Notes under the pieces: generated by a model | Database searches by the model: none | Told to the model about the DNA's origin: nothing | The model's input: only the letters and a program-made list of their open reading frames with translations | Shown: piece after piece, positions 50,014 to 59,229 of the stretch | How positions within the stretch are numbered: position 1 is the first letter of the stretch | How the letters are laid out: each line of letters opens with the position of its first letter | NCBI RefSeq assembly: GCF_000217935.1 | Contig: NZ_AFHI01000012.1 | Span: 124,001 to 188,000 of the forward strand | From: Rheinheimera sp. A13L | GTDB taxonomy: Bacteria; Pseudomonadota; Gammaproteobacteria; Enterobacterales; Alteromonadaceae | Length of the DNA stretch: 64,000 nucleotides | Direction of reading: 5' to 3' | Made by a program: the position numbers and the translations under genes

Positions 50014-50760
50014 ATGATCAGCAAAACGCCTGTTAGTCTTATTACTGGTGCCAGTCGTGGCATAGGTCGCGCAGCAGCCCTGCATCTTGCTAAAGCGGGC
50101 CATGAGTTGATTCTAATCGCTCGGGATCTAACAGCTTTAGAACAAGTGCAGATGGAGTGCCAGGCTTTGGGCGCTTTGGTCTGTATTCATGCAGTCGATT
50201 TAACAGACCGTGACGCTGTAACTGCTTTATTTCGCCAGATACACACAGCATTACAAGATAAAGCTTTAAGTCATCTGGTGCACTGTGCAGGTCAGATGCA
50301 GGACTCGTTACTGGCTATGACTCGCCTGACTGATATGGATAAGCTACTGGCGCTGAATGTTGGCGCTACAGTGCAGTTGTGTCAGCTTGCCAGCAAATTA
50401 ATGCTGCGCCATAAAGCCGGTCACTTGCTGTTGTTATCGTCCAAAGTGGCAGAAGCAGGTTCTGCTGGTCAGGCTGTCTATGCCGCAACTAAAGGCGCGG
50501 TCTCTGCTTTAGTCAAATCTCTGGCAAAAGAATTAGGCCCAAGCGGTATTCGCGTTAATGCGGTAGCACCTGGTTTTATCGAAACTGATTTAACAGCCCA
50601 TTACAACGAAGATAAAAAACAGCAATTGATACAAAACATCAGCTTACGCCGTTTAGGTCAGGCCGAGGAAGTGGCCGCTGCCATCAGATTTTTATGCTCA
50701 ACCGACGCTCGTTATATCACTGGCCATATTCTGGCGGTGGATGGTGGTTTTAGTTTATGA
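50014..50760 (+). CDS. 3-oxoacyl-ACP reductase-like SDR
   Basis: The 248-residue classical SDR has TGASRGIGRAAALHL, HCAGQMQ (in place of NAG), LLSSKVAEAG, the catalytic YAATKGAVSALVKSLAKEL, and VNAVAPGFIETDLT and AVDGGFSL, as in FabG. It would reduce a 3-keto to a 3-hydroxy group on a carrier-bound chain. I start at the ATG at 50014; a TTG at 50008 is possible. It overlaps the next gene by four bases. A FabG copy next to an ACP suggests a dedicated hydroxyacyl precursor. Confidence 0.85.
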   Translation: MISKTPVSLITGASRGIGRAAALHLAKAGHELILIARDLTALEQVQMECQALGALVCIHAVDLTDRDAVTALFRQIHTALQDKALSHLVHCAGQMQDSLLAMTRLTDMDKLLALNVGATVQLCQLASKLMLRHKAGHLLLLSSKVAEAGSAGQAVYAATKGAVSALVKSLAKELGPSGIRVNAVAPGFIETDLTAHYNEDKKQQLIQNISLRRLGQAEEVAAAIRFLCSTDARYITGHILAVDGGFSL

Positions 50761-52151
50761 GCAGTTTTGCTGACAGATTAGAGCAGTTTGGTGAAGCTAT
50801 TGCCCTGCGTTTGCCGGATGGCACCAACATTAGCTACCTGGAATTGGCCAAAATCGTTGATCAGTATTCTGCAACACTAAACAAACTGCTGCCGGAGCAC
50901 TTTTTGCTGGCATTGCGTTTTAGTTCTACCTTATCTGCGGTCGTGGCTTATCTGGCGGCACTTCGCAGCGGTAAAGCCCTGTTATTACTGGCGCCGGATT
51001 TAAGTGATAGCCATAGCTTAGCGTTAGTCGAGCGTTTACAGATTGCGGCTGTGATCCAAAGCTCTGGTGAGATTCAACTCACTGGCCATCAGCATCTAGT
51101 CAGGCCAGACTGCGCTTTACTGCTCAGCACTTCAGGCAGTTCTGGCTCGCCCAAATCCGTGATGTTGTCACTAGAAAATATCGAAGCCAATGCCCGGGCT
51201 ATTTGTGCTTATTTGCCGATAGAGAGCACAGATACCGCCATCACTGCACTGCCTTTGCATTATTCTTATGGCTTGTCGGTGCTGAACAGTCATCTATTCA
51301 AAGGTGCTTCTATTTTACTGACTGAAGCCCCTTTGATGAGCAAAGAGTTCTGGCAGCAAACCCGGGATTTTCATATCAGCAGTCTGCATGGCGTGCCTTT
51401 TAGTTATCAGCTGTATCGCCAGTTGCGGCTGGAGCGTATGCCCCGCCCTGCTTTGCGGTATCTGACTCAGGCTGGTGGCAAACTGAACAGCAGCCTGACT
51501 GATTATGTGCAGCAACTTGCAAGCTCGCTGCAAAAACCTGTGTATCTGATGTATGGCCAAACTGAAGCCACAGCCCGTATCGCTTATTTACCACCAGAGC
51601 TTATTCAGCAGCATGCCGACTGTATTGGTGTGGCTATTCCGGAAGGTGAATTGCTACTGCGAGATCCTGTAACCAAAGCTTTGATCATCGACGATTTGCT
51701 TGAAGGCGAGCTGTGTTATCGTGGCCCTAATGTGATGTTAGGTTATGCCAATTGTGCCGACGACTTAACAAGTAGCAGTGCTTTGACTGAATTAAACACC
51801 GGCGATTTGGCTGAAAGACTGCCGAATGGTTTGTACCGTATTGTTGGGCGCTTAAGCCGTTTTCTGAAAATTCAGGGCAAAAGACTGCAACTGGATCATC
51901 TGGAACAACAACTTTGCGCTTTGGTTGACCCTGTCTGCTGCACTGGCAACGATGATTTGTTAGTAGTCGCTTACACACAACAAGAACCAGCTTTGGCAGA
52001 ACAAATACAACTGCTTTTACGCGAACAACTGCAACTGCATCCGGCTTTATACAAAGTACTGCAACTGCCCACTTTACCAAGGCTTTCCAATGGTAAAGCC
52101 GATTACCAGGCTTTGTTACAGCTTGCAATGGGGAGCCATCATGCTGGTTGA
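50757..52151 (+). CDS. AMP-dependent acyl ligase
   Basis: This 464-residue ANL-superfamily adenylating enzyme has the AMP-binding P-loop LLLSTSGSSGSPKSVMLS, then LPLHYSYGLSVLNSHL, MYGQTEATARIAYLP, ELNTGDLAERL and the hinge-like GRLSRFLKIQGKRLQLDHLE. It is somewhat short. It could charge the adjacent ACP with a carboxylic acid. The substrate cannot be read. Confidence 0.85.
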   Translation: MSSFADRLEQFGEAIALRLPDGTNISYLELAKIVDQYSATLNKLLPEHFLLALRFSSTLSAVVAYLAALRSGKALLLLAPDLSDSHSLALVERLQIAAVIQSSGEIQLTGHQHLVRPDCALLLSTSGSSGSPKSVMLSLENIEANARAICAYLPIESTDTAITALPLHYSYGLSVLNSHLFKGASILLTEAPLMSKEFWQQTRDFHISSLHGVPFSYQLYRQLRLERMPRPALRYLTQAGGKLNSSLTDYVQQLASSLQKPVYLMYGQTEATARIAYLPPELIQQHADCIGVAIPEGELLLRDPVTKALIIDDLLEGELCYRGPNVMLGYANCADDLTSSSALTELNTGDLAERLPNGLYRIVGRLSRFLKIQGKRLQLDHLEQQLCALVDPVCCTGNDDLLVVAYTQQEPALAEQIQLLLREQLQLHPALYKVLQLPTLPRLSNGKADYQALLQLAMGSHHAG

Positions 52152-53235
52152 GCGCGAGCCTTATAGCCTGAATGCGGCAGAAAAACAGCCTTTATTGCTG
52201 GCAGAACTCAATGAGCTGACAAAACATCATCAACAACATTGCCCCCCTTATCAGCAACTTGTTGCAGCGCAGTGGCCAGCTTTTGTTGCAACTGAGCAAA
52301 GCGCACAAAACACAGAACAGCTGCCTTATCTGGCGGTGCGGCTATTTAAGCAGTTAAAACTGCAATCTGTGCCGGACGCCGAAGTCTTTAAAGTGCTGTA
52401 TTCCAGCGGCACTACAGGCACTCCGTCCCGTATTGTGCTCGACAGTGCAACTGCCGCTATGCAATCAAAAATTCTGGTGAAAATCATGCAGCACTGGTTG
52501 GGTAAAGCCCGTTTGCCGATGCTGATTATTGATCATCCTGGCGTGATTAAAGACCGCAGCAACTTTTCTGCCCGTGGTGCCGGTATTCAGGGTTTATCTT
52601 TTATGGGCCGCAATCATTGTTATGCACTGAATGACGATATGAGCATTAATTTTGAAGCTGTCGAGCAGTTTTGCCAGCAGTTTGGCGATGGCCCTGTCTT
52701 TGTATTTGGTTTTACCTTTATGGTCTGGCAGTTTTTTATTCAAGAGCTGCAAAAGCAGAACAAAACTATTTCGTTGCCACAGGCTTTGTTACTGCATAGC
52801 GGTGGCTGGAAAAAACTGCAGGACCAAGCCGTCGACAATGCCACTTTTAAGCAGCAGGTACTGACTCAAACCGGCATCAGCAAAGTGCATAACTTTTATG
52901 GCATGGTAGAGCAAGTGGGCGCTATTTTTGTCGAATGTGAACAAGGCCATCTGCACTGCCCCAGTTACGCTGATGTAGTAGTTCGTACGCCGGGCAGTTG
53001 GCACACAGCGGATGTCGGAGAAGAAGGGGTATTGCAGCTGTTATCTACGTTGCCGCGCAGTTATCCTGGCCATAGCTTATTGTCAGAAGACCGTGCCGTG
53101 CTTTTAGGCGAAGATAACTGCCTTTGTGGCCGTATGGGCAAATATTTCCATATTTTAGGCCGTTTGCCTGCGGCTGAAGCTCGGGGCTGTAGTGATACGT
53201 TTTCTCCGGCAGCAAAAGAGGGAACCACTCCATGA
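52141..53235 (+). CDS. LuxE-like acyl-protein synthetase
   Basis: This 364-residue LuxE-domain protein has the adenylate-forming motif VLYSSGTTGTPSRIVLDS, then FGFTFMVWQFFIQEL, HNFYGMVEQVGAIF, and a C-terminal EARGCSDTF with a cysteine at about residue 350. LuxE of luminous bacteria is acylated on a cysteine near its C-terminus. I start at 52141 (GGGAG upstream); an in-frame start at 52090 lies within the ligase gene. It overlaps the ligase by 11 bases and luxC-like by four. No luxAB or luxD is present. Confidence 0.88.
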   Translation: MLVEREPYSLNAAEKQPLLLAELNELTKHHQQHCPPYQQLVAAQWPAFVATEQSAQNTEQLPYLAVRLFKQLKLQSVPDAEVFKVLYSSGTTGTPSRIVLDSATAAMQSKILVKIMQHWLGKARLPMLIIDHPGVIKDRSNFSARGAGIQGLSFMGRNHCYALNDDMSINFEAVEQFCQQFGDGPVFVFGFTFMVWQFFIQELQKQNKTISLPQALLLHSGGWKKLQDQAVDNATFKQQVLTQTGISKVHNFYGMVEQVGAIFVECEQGHLHCPSYADVVVRTPGSWHTADVGEEGVLQLLSTLPRSYPGHSLLSEDRAVLLGEDNCLCGRMGKYFHILGRLPAAEARGCSDTFSPAAKEGTTP

Positions 53236-54407
53236 GCTGGACCATTTTAAACCCACCCTCAACTAAAACAGAACTGCAGCAGTCTTTTGCAGAGCAGGAT
53301 TTTGCCTATTGTCAGGCCTTATCCGAAGCTTTATTAAAAGCCCCTCAAAGCCGGGATTTTCCGGATCTAATAGCTTTAGGTTTCTGGTTACGTCAGGCCA
53401 ATTTAAAGCCTTTACTTGCGCCTTATCAGCAGGGCCCCTTTATCCGTCAACCCTTAGGTTTGGTGTTTCATAGTGCGCCTGCCAATGTCGACAGTTTATT
53501 TGTTTATTCCGGCATTTTAAGTTTGCTCTGTGGCAATAAAAACGTGATTCGTTTATCCAGCCGCAGCGGTGGCAGCACAGCGATATTGATTGAAAAAATC
53601 CGTAGTCTGGCAGCACAATTTCCGCAGCAAAATGCCCGCTTTCAACTGGTACAGTGCGACTACAACAGCCCTGAATTAAAAAGCCTGATTAACACAGTGG
53701 ATGGCCGGGTATTGTGGGGCTCCGATCAGGCAATCCAGGCGCAGCGCCAGTTAGTGATGCCTGCCCATGCCCGCGAACTAAGTTTTGGCCATAAGTTTTC
53801 CTTGTGTTTAGTAGGCGCAGAGCAAGTGCTTGCTGCCGATGACACAGAGTTCCAGCAGCTGGTCCAACTGTTTTACCGCGACCAGCTGACCTTTGCCCAG
53901 CAAGGCTGCTCTTCGGCCAAAGCCGTTCTATGGTTGGGTGACGCAGCACAAGTACAACAAGCGCAGCAACGGTTTTGGCCCGCCTTAACAGAGCTTATTC
54001 AGCAGAAGCAGCCACTGAATGCCAGTGAGCAGTATCAGGCCTTAGCCACAGCGCAGCAGTTGATTATGAGCAGTGAACAACAGCTGATGCTGACTCAGCA
54101 GCAGAGTATTTCCCGTGTGGCAGTTAGCTCGTTAGAGCCCGCATTTATCCAGCAGCATCAAGGCTGTGGTTTATTTCTGGAATTACAGCTTGAAGATCTT
54201 CAGCAATTAAATCCGATGCTGACTCAGGCGCATCAGACCTTAACAGTGTGGGGTGTTGATTCAACAGCGTTAAAAAGCTGGCTGACGAGCGTGTATACAG
54301 GTCTTGATCGGGTAATGCCAGTTGGACAAGCGCTTAGCTTTAGCCCGGATTGGGATGGCGTGAATTTGATAGAGCAGTTTAGCCGTAAGGTGACCTGTAC
54401 TTTTTAA
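53232..54407 (+). CDS. LuxC-like acyl-CoA/acyl-protein reductase
   Basis: This 391-residue aldehyde-dehydrogenase-type reductase of the LuxC family has LVFHSAPANVDSLFVYSG (NADPH side), GNKNVIRLSSRSGGS, ELSFGHKFSLCLVG, and the nucleophile in QQGCSSAKAVLWLGD. It would reduce an activated acyl group to an aldehyde. It is paired with the LuxE-like protein as in fatty-acid reductase complexes. Its stop codon shares TTAA (54404-54407) with the stop of the convergent glycerophosphotransferase gene. Confidence 0.88.
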   Translation: MSWTILNPPSTKTELQQSFAEQDFAYCQALSEALLKAPQSRDFPDLIALGFWLRQANLKPLLAPYQQGPFIRQPLGLVFHSAPANVDSLFVYSGILSLLCGNKNVIRLSSRSGGSTAILIEKIRSLAAQFPQQNARFQLVQCDYNSPELKSLINTVDGRVLWGSDQAIQAQRQLVMPAHARELSFGHKFSLCLVGAEQVLAADDTEFQQLVQLFYRDQLTFAQQGCSSAKAVLWLGDAAQVQQAQQRFWPALTELIQQKQPLNASEQYQALATAQQLIMSSEQQLMLTQQQSISRVAVSSLEPAFIQQHQGCGLFLELQLEDLQQLNPMLTQAHQTLTVWGVDSTALKSWLTSVYTGLDRVMPVGQALSFSPDWDGVNLIEQFSRKVTCTF

Positions 54408-55816
54408 GGCTGCAATTTAAGTTGTTCTAAATAAGCAATAAGAGCAGGACAACAGCTTGTACTCACCATATCGAACTTTTGCTGTAAAGCCTGTCTTTTT
54501 AAGGCAAAACGGTCAGTTTCTAAATCCAACGCCATCTGCTCTAACAACTGTGCAAAAGTCTCTGCTGTCCTGCCTGCAATAAAATCTTCTTTGGCTATCG
54601 CAAACTGGCCCCGTACTTTGGCGTACTGCTCTATGTCATACATAAAATGCAATACAGGCTTATTACAGAGTAAAAAGTCGAAAGCCACAGACGAATAATC
54701 GGTGATCAATAAATCAGCATCTGCCAGCCAGGGATAGACATTAAAACGCCCTGGATAATGGAAAATCCGGTCACAACCTTCTTGCTGACGCAGTTCATCA
54801 AAAGGTGCCAGAAAAGGATGAGTTTTCATCACAAAGACGGCGTTATGCTCAACAAGAAACTGCTGCAGTTCAGGCCAGTTGATCGGATGATCATTCTGGC
54901 CATTGTCGCGGTAGGTTGGCATAAAAACGATGAGTTTTTTACCAGCGCGAAGCTGCTGTAATTGCTCCTGACTTAAGCTATTGTGCCAGCAGCGATCAAG
55001 AGGAGCCTGTAGTAAAGCATCGTTACGTGGATAGCCAAAATCCAGATAATGTTTGGCTTTAAACATCTTTGGAAAAACGTGCAGATTAAACCAACTGGAG
55101 CTGGAGACAAAAGCTTCATCCAGAATATGGGCAAAGTGCTTGTTGCCAGCCAGATGTTTAAAAGGTAAACCATGCCACAGCTGCACAACTTTGGCCTGAG
55201 TTCGGATACGGTTGAACAGAGGGTCGGTGGATTCATGATCCAACACCAGCACTTTGGCTCTTTGTAGCAACCAGCAAACCTGCAATGGTTTGTCAATTTG
55301 CGCCGGATGAAAACACCGCTGCGCATCTTTTACCACTAAATATACGTCCTGATGTCGCTTTTGATGCGCATCAAAAGCGACCAGCACATTACTGTCGACG
55401 TACTTTTCAGCGTAATAAACCACGTGGCCTTTAGGCAGCAGATCCTGCAATGACAAAAAACAGTCGTGAATAATAACCTTAAGCTTCTGCCACACTGAGC
55501 CCGCTTTATAGGGCTCAAACTGGAATGGATTTAGAGTTTTGCAACACCAGATTTTTTTTGCCACAAAGCCATTTTGCAACATACCTTCAGCAATTTTCTG
55601 TTGAAAATCACTAGGGGCAATCAGCACAGCATCATAAGCTTTGCTCTGTGAAGCATGATTACACACATCAGGCCCCTGCTTCAGGTTATCCACTATACCG
55701 AGCACAATCGCGCCCTGCTGTTGCAGCAAAAGCGCAAGGTTCCTGCCAGCAGGATTATCCGGTGCTATATAGAGGCGTTGTCCTTGCCAGTCTTTGGCTT
55801 CACGCGGCGCAGACAT
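54404..55816 (-). CDS. CDP-glycerol glycerophosphotransferase family protein
   Basis: This 470-residue protein has a Rossmann-like N-terminal part (about residues 1-95: YIAPDNPAGRNLALLLQQQG) and a TagB/TagF-type catalytic domain: VVQLWHGLPFKHLAG, DFGYPRNDALL, VFMPTYRDNGQND, FVMKTHPFL, LLITDYSSVAFDFLLCNKP and the following FMYDIEQY. The family transfers glycerol- or ribitol-phosphate from the CDP form. Together with the next upstream gene (glycerol-3-phosphate cytidylyltransferase), it suggests glycerol phosphate is added to a glycan. In Gram-positives this builds teichoic acid; here the acceptor is unknown. Confidence 0.85.
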   Translation of the reverse strand: MSAPREAKDWQGQRLYIAPDNPAGRNLALLLQQQGAIVLGIVDNLKQGPDVCNHASQSKAYDAVLIAPSDFQQKIAEGMLQNGFVAKKIWCCKTLNPFQFEPYKAGSVWQKLKVIIHDCFLSLQDLLPKGHVVYYAEKYVDSNVLVAFDAHQKRHQDVYLVVKDAQRCFHPAQIDKPLQVCWLLQRAKVLVLDHESTDPLFNRIRTQAKVVQLWHGLPFKHLAGNKHFAHILDEAFVSSSSWFNLHVFPKMFKAKHYLDFGYPRNDALLQAPLDRCWHNSLSQEQLQQLRAGKKLIVFMPTYRDNGQNDHPINWPELQQFLVEHNAVFVMKTHPFLAPFDELRQQEGCDRIFHYPGRFNVYPWLADADLLITDYSSVAFDFLLCNKPVLHFMYDIEQYAKVRGQFAIAKEDFIAGRTAETFAQLLEQMALDLETDRFALKRQALQQKFDMVSTSCCPALIAYLEQLKLQP

Positions 55817-55855
55817 AAGACTCTGAATGATGAACAGATTTGATGGCTGGCATGT

Positions 55856-56272
55856 TTAGTCCAGGAAATCCCGTTTGAGTTGCATAAACACCTGAATAGC
55901 TTTTTTCAAATCAGTGGAAGACACATTATCAGTGCGGGGCAAATACACCACTTCACAATGCGGTTTTAAGAAATCAAACTTGCCCTGCCAGTCCGAGCCC
56001 ATCACAAAAATATCCACTTTGTGCTGCTGCACATCGCTGATTTTTTGATCCCAGTTCGACTCTGCTATCACCTCATCAACATAACGCACACTACGCACCA
56101 GTTCTACCCTGTGCTCAAAAGGCATCAAAGTGGTTTTTCCTTTGGTGGCATTAAACTCGTCGGTAGAGACAGCCACAATCAGCTTGTCACCCAACTCCCG
56201 CGCCCGTTTCAGCAAATTCAGATGACCAATATGAAACAGGTCAAAGGTGCCGTATGTTAATACTGTTTTCAC
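55856..56272 (-). CDS. tagD: Glycerol-3-phosphate cytidylyltransferase
   Basis: TagD makes CDP-glycerol from CTP and glycerol-3-phosphate. The 138-residue nucleotidyltransferase has YGTFDLFHIGHLNLLKRARE (HxGH motif), STDEFNATKGKTT, FEHRVELVRS and LPRTDNVSSTDLKK (RTxxxSTT-like). The length is normal. It supplies substrate for the adjacent glycerophosphotransferase. I use the tagD symbol by homology. Confidence 0.92.
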   Translation of the reverse strand: MKTVLTYGTFDLFHIGHLNLLKRARELGDKLIVAVSTDEFNATKGKTTLMPFEHRVELVRSVRYVDEVIAESNWDQKISDVQQHKVDIFVMGSDWQGKFDFLKPHCEVVYLPRTDNVSSTDLKKAIQVFMQLKRDFLD

Positions 56273-56299
56273 CTTGTACCTCTTTTTTCTATTTTCTCT

Positions 56300-57667
56300 T
56301 CATAATGTGACATAGTGTAAAACTTTGTCAGCCATATTCCGTTCCACCATAACTTCCCAAATTGTCTGATATCCATCACGTGAACAAATAATGACATGTT
56401 CTATCTGTTCAGGTGGGATCTGATCAAGTCGGTAGCAAGCTAAATTTTTATAACTCATATTGGTAGTAGCGGCACTGTCGATAAAACCTTTAGGTGTGAT
56501 CTCAAAAGAACCTAACATCATCAGCCAGTAATCTGCCCATACACCGGTTCCCCATAACCACAATCCTTTGCTTTGCATTGATTTCGCCAGCACACGACCA
56601 AGCAATATGCCGTCGAAATAGTGCACGGCAAGTAATGGAGCAGAAGCACGTAATGAGTAGCTAGGTGGATTTAGTAATTGCCCACTATCTAATTCACTCT
56701 GCTGCGCAAGTTCAGCTACTTGCTGCCAGAATACAGATTCCTCTGCTGACTTAGCCAAGGCTAGACGTCCTTGAACTTGCCATTGCAACTTATTAATTAA
56801 TAATAATGAAGAAGATGTCTTAATGGACTTTAATCTTGGAAGTAAGTGCAAAAAGCTTCGGTAATCCTGGCTCTGAACTGCAAGCAAAATTACGCCATGA
56901 AGAACATCTAACAGACAAGGCTCATGTTTAACTCTTCCTTGTAAGATTTCCTCCAGCGCATAATCTATGATTCGAATGCTTGCCTGATGCAATTTTTGCG
57001 TGTCTGCCGAACGACTGCCCGGCTGTTTGTGATAGACGACACCAGTTCGATGAATAGTAGTCGCAATGACTCCATGCAGAGCAATACGCAAATTGAAATC
57101 ATAATCTTCCATAGTTTCAAGGGTTCGTTCTGTCTGATCAAATCCACCAATGGCTCTTACATCTTCAGAACGGTACAAAAATGCATGCAGTGGGGCCAAA
57201 TTACCCTGCAGTAAAGCTGAGATTAACCAGTCGAATTTTGGTACCCCTTCTACCCATTTCACACCTTGTTGTACTCGATATCCGATAATAGATAGTTCTG
57301 GCAACTCACTTCTAATTGATGCCAGCTGAGCGGAGCAGCAGCCTGGCAAAAGTTCATCATCGCAATCAAGAAATTTAATAAAAGTGCCCTTGGCTTCCCA
57401 AATACCAAGATTACGAGCAGATGCTACGCCACCATTAAGTTTGCGCAAAAGACGAACATTAACTCCATCAACGCAGCCAACATTTGGCAAAAAAACTTCT
57501 GGTTCAGACCCGTCATCAATAACCAAAATTTCAAGCCTTTCCACTTGTTGATTAAAGCAGGACCGAAGTGCACGCTCAAGAAAATGCTGTTGGTTGAACA
57601 CCGTAATAATAATACTCAGATTGGTATTATACACATGAACTCCACAATCAATTTTTTTCAGGGTCAT
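56300..57667 (-). CDS. Family-2 glycosyltransferase with C-terminal Rossmann-like extension
   Basis: This 455-residue protein has a GT-A domain in its first 230 residues: LSIIITVFNQQHFLERALRS, EILVIDDGSE, NGGVASARNLGIWEAKG, IKFLDCDDELL (DxD), and RTLETMEDYDFNLRI. After a helical middle, the last 100 residues (LWLWGTGVWADYWLMMLGS...GFIDSAATTNMS) look like a nucleotide-binding-like fold with a WGTGxxA turn. The acceptor and donor sugar cannot be predicted. It is the only glycosyltransferase-like gene of this operon besides the glycerophosphotransferase. Confidence 0.8.
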   Translation of the reverse strand: MTLKKIDCGVHVYNTNLSIIITVFNQQHFLERALRSCFNQQVERLEILVIDDGSEPEVFLPNVGCVDGVNVRLLRKLNGGVASARNLGIWEAKGTFIKFLDCDDELLPGCCSAQLASIRSELPELSIIGYRVQQGVKWVEGVPKFDWLISALLQGNLAPLHAFLYRSEDVRAIGGFDQTERTLETMEDYDFNLRIALHGVIATTIHRTGVVYHKQPGSRSADTQKLHQASIRIIDYALEEILQGRVKHEPCLLDVLHGVILLAVQSQDYRSFLHLLPRLKSIKTSSSLLLINKLQWQVQGRLALAKSAEESVFWQQVAELAQQSELDSGQLLNPPSYSLRASAPLLAVHYFDGILLGRVLAKSMQSKGLWLWGTGVWADYWLMMLGSFEITPKGFIDSAATTNMSYKNLACYRLDQIPPEQIEHVIICSRDGYQTIWEVMVERNMADKVLHYVTL

Positions 57668-57757
57668 TGATACATTATTGACAGTAAAAAAGACCTAAAT
57701 AAATTTTGCTATGACCAGTATTGTCTGAACATTATTTAACGATATTCACGACAATCA

Positions 57758-58528
57758 TTATGTACGTCGCAAAAAACCATTTGGAGCAACTGTGATCTGC
57801 AACTTATTGTCAATATCCGAATCTACAACAAAATCCTGATTGTGTTCCATGAACTTCCAGACTGCAGATTTCGGACTATTACCACGGCACCAGCTACGAT
57901 CAGACACTAACTCCTCGGGCATATCTTCAATAATAGTGTCATAAACCACACAATAGCTGCCAGAGCTTACTAAAGGAGCATAAGCTTCAAGCTCAGCAAG
58001 CACATGATCATGAGTATGATTGGAGTCAAGGCAAACTAATACTCTATTGTATCCAGCGGCGGCTGCACGCACCTTTGAGACTATATCAGGATCAATACTC
58101 GAGCCTTGGAACATCTCAATTTTATGAGCCATAGCATGGGCTTCAATTGCCGTGCGGTTATGAGAGCGAATATCGATATCTACACCTATGACTTTACGCC
58201 TACTGCTTTTAGGATCCAAAACATTACCTTGCTCAACTGCATCTTTGTAATCCAGCAAAGCCAGTAAAGACGCGCTGAGGATCAAAGAACCACCATGAGC
58301 TATCCCTGTTTCGATGATCAAATCAGGCTGCACCTGCCATACCAGTTCCTGCATCATTACCATATCTTGTGGATACTGAATAATGGGTCGTCCCATCCAA
58401 CTAAAGTTATAGGAATACTTTCCAGCACTGCCTACAGCCAGCATCCATTCCAGAGACATCTGAGCTAAATCTTTTCTTTCGCCAAGAATACGGATGTTTT
58501 CTTTAACCTGTTGCTGATGTTCGTCCAT
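57758..58528 (-). CDS. CmcI/cephalosporin hydroxylase-family SAM-dependent protein
   Basis: This 256-residue Rossmann protein resembles the CmcI/rhamnosyl O-methyltransferase family: PDLIIETGIAHGGSLIL (SAM loop), VIGVDIDIRSHNRTAIEAH, FQGSSIDPDIV, LVCLDSNHTHDHVLAELEAY, and VVYDTIIEDMPEEL. The database label 'cephalosporin hydroxylase' is historical; O-methylation of a sugar or related substrate is the likely activity. It overlaps the phosphoesterase gene by one base. Confidence 0.85.
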   Translation of the reverse strand: MDEHQQQVKENIRILGERKDLAQMSLEWMLAVGSAGKYSYNFSWMGRPIIQYPQDMVMMQELVWQVQPDLIIETGIAHGGSLILSASLLALLDYKDAVEQGNVLDPKSSRRKVIGVDIDIRSHNRTAIEAHAMAHKIEMFQGSSIDPDIVSKVRAAAAGYNRVLVCLDSNHTHDHVLAELEAYAPLVSSGSYCVVYDTIIEDMPEELVSDRSWCRGNSPKSAVWKFMEHNQDFVVDSDIDNKLQITVAPNGFLRRT

Positions 58529-59229
58529 CAGATGCCCTCTTGTTCAATTGTTATTTTGTCAATGCGCCCACCTATTTGAGCACCTGCATATAAATTCATA
58601 TAAAATTTGGAATCAAATCCTGCTGCTATCATTGTCTGTACTGTTTTATCAATATCGTAATCAACCCGACACAAGCGAATGTTACTTGCATCAACGATAG
58701 CGTAAGCTGCTCGTGGATCTCCATCTCTGGGTTGCCCAACAGAGCCTGGGTTGCAATAATAGCGAAAGCCGAACTCGGCCAGACATTGTACGTGAGTGTG
58801 ACCACTAAAAAGTACTCTGGCACCGTCAGGTATGTCTGAAGAACGAACTTTGTAAAGATACTGATCCATAGGATCTTTCCATCCGCCATGTACCATATAC
58901 ATATCATCAATAACTAGTGACGATACTGATTGCGCCAGCCAGTCTTTCTGCGAGTTTGTCACTATGCTTTTCTGGTAATCAATAATCTGACTCACTAACC
59001 GTGATCGTGGGCAATTTTCCTCTCCAATCAGATAATAATCATGATTGCCCATTATATTTTTGACGTTATGCTGTATCAGTAAATCAATACATTCTCCAGG
59101 TTCCGCGTGATAACCAACAACATCTCCCAACGAAATAATCTGAGAACATCCCTGAGCTTCAACATCAGCTAAAACTGCCTTTAACGCAGCCAGGTTGCTA
59201 TGAATATCCGACAAAATGGCTATTTTCAT
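58528..59229 (-). CDS. Metallophosphoesterase (calcineurin-like, YfcE-type)
   Basis: This 233-residue protein has all metal-binding motifs in order: LSDIHSNLAAL (D-x-H), SLGDVVGYH (GDxxGY), IMGNHDYYL (GNHD), VHGGW and FSGHTHVQ (GHTH), then NPGSVGQPRDGDPRAAY. Family members are phosphodiesterases or phosphatases. Within a sugar operon it may dephosphorylate an intermediate. It overlaps the ATP-grasp gene by four bases. Confidence 0.88.
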   Translation of the reverse strand: MKIAILSDIHSNLAALKAVLADVEAQGCSQIISLGDVVGYHAEPGECIDLLIQHNVKNIMGNHDYYLIGEENCPRSRLVSQIIDYQKSIVTNSQKDWLAQSVSSLVIDDMYMVHGGWKDPMDQYLYKVRSSDIPDGARVLFSGHTHVQCLAEFGFRYYCNPGSVGQPRDGDPRAAYAIVDASNIRLCRVDYDIDKTVQTMIAAGFDSKFYMNLYAGAQIGGRIDKITIEQEGI

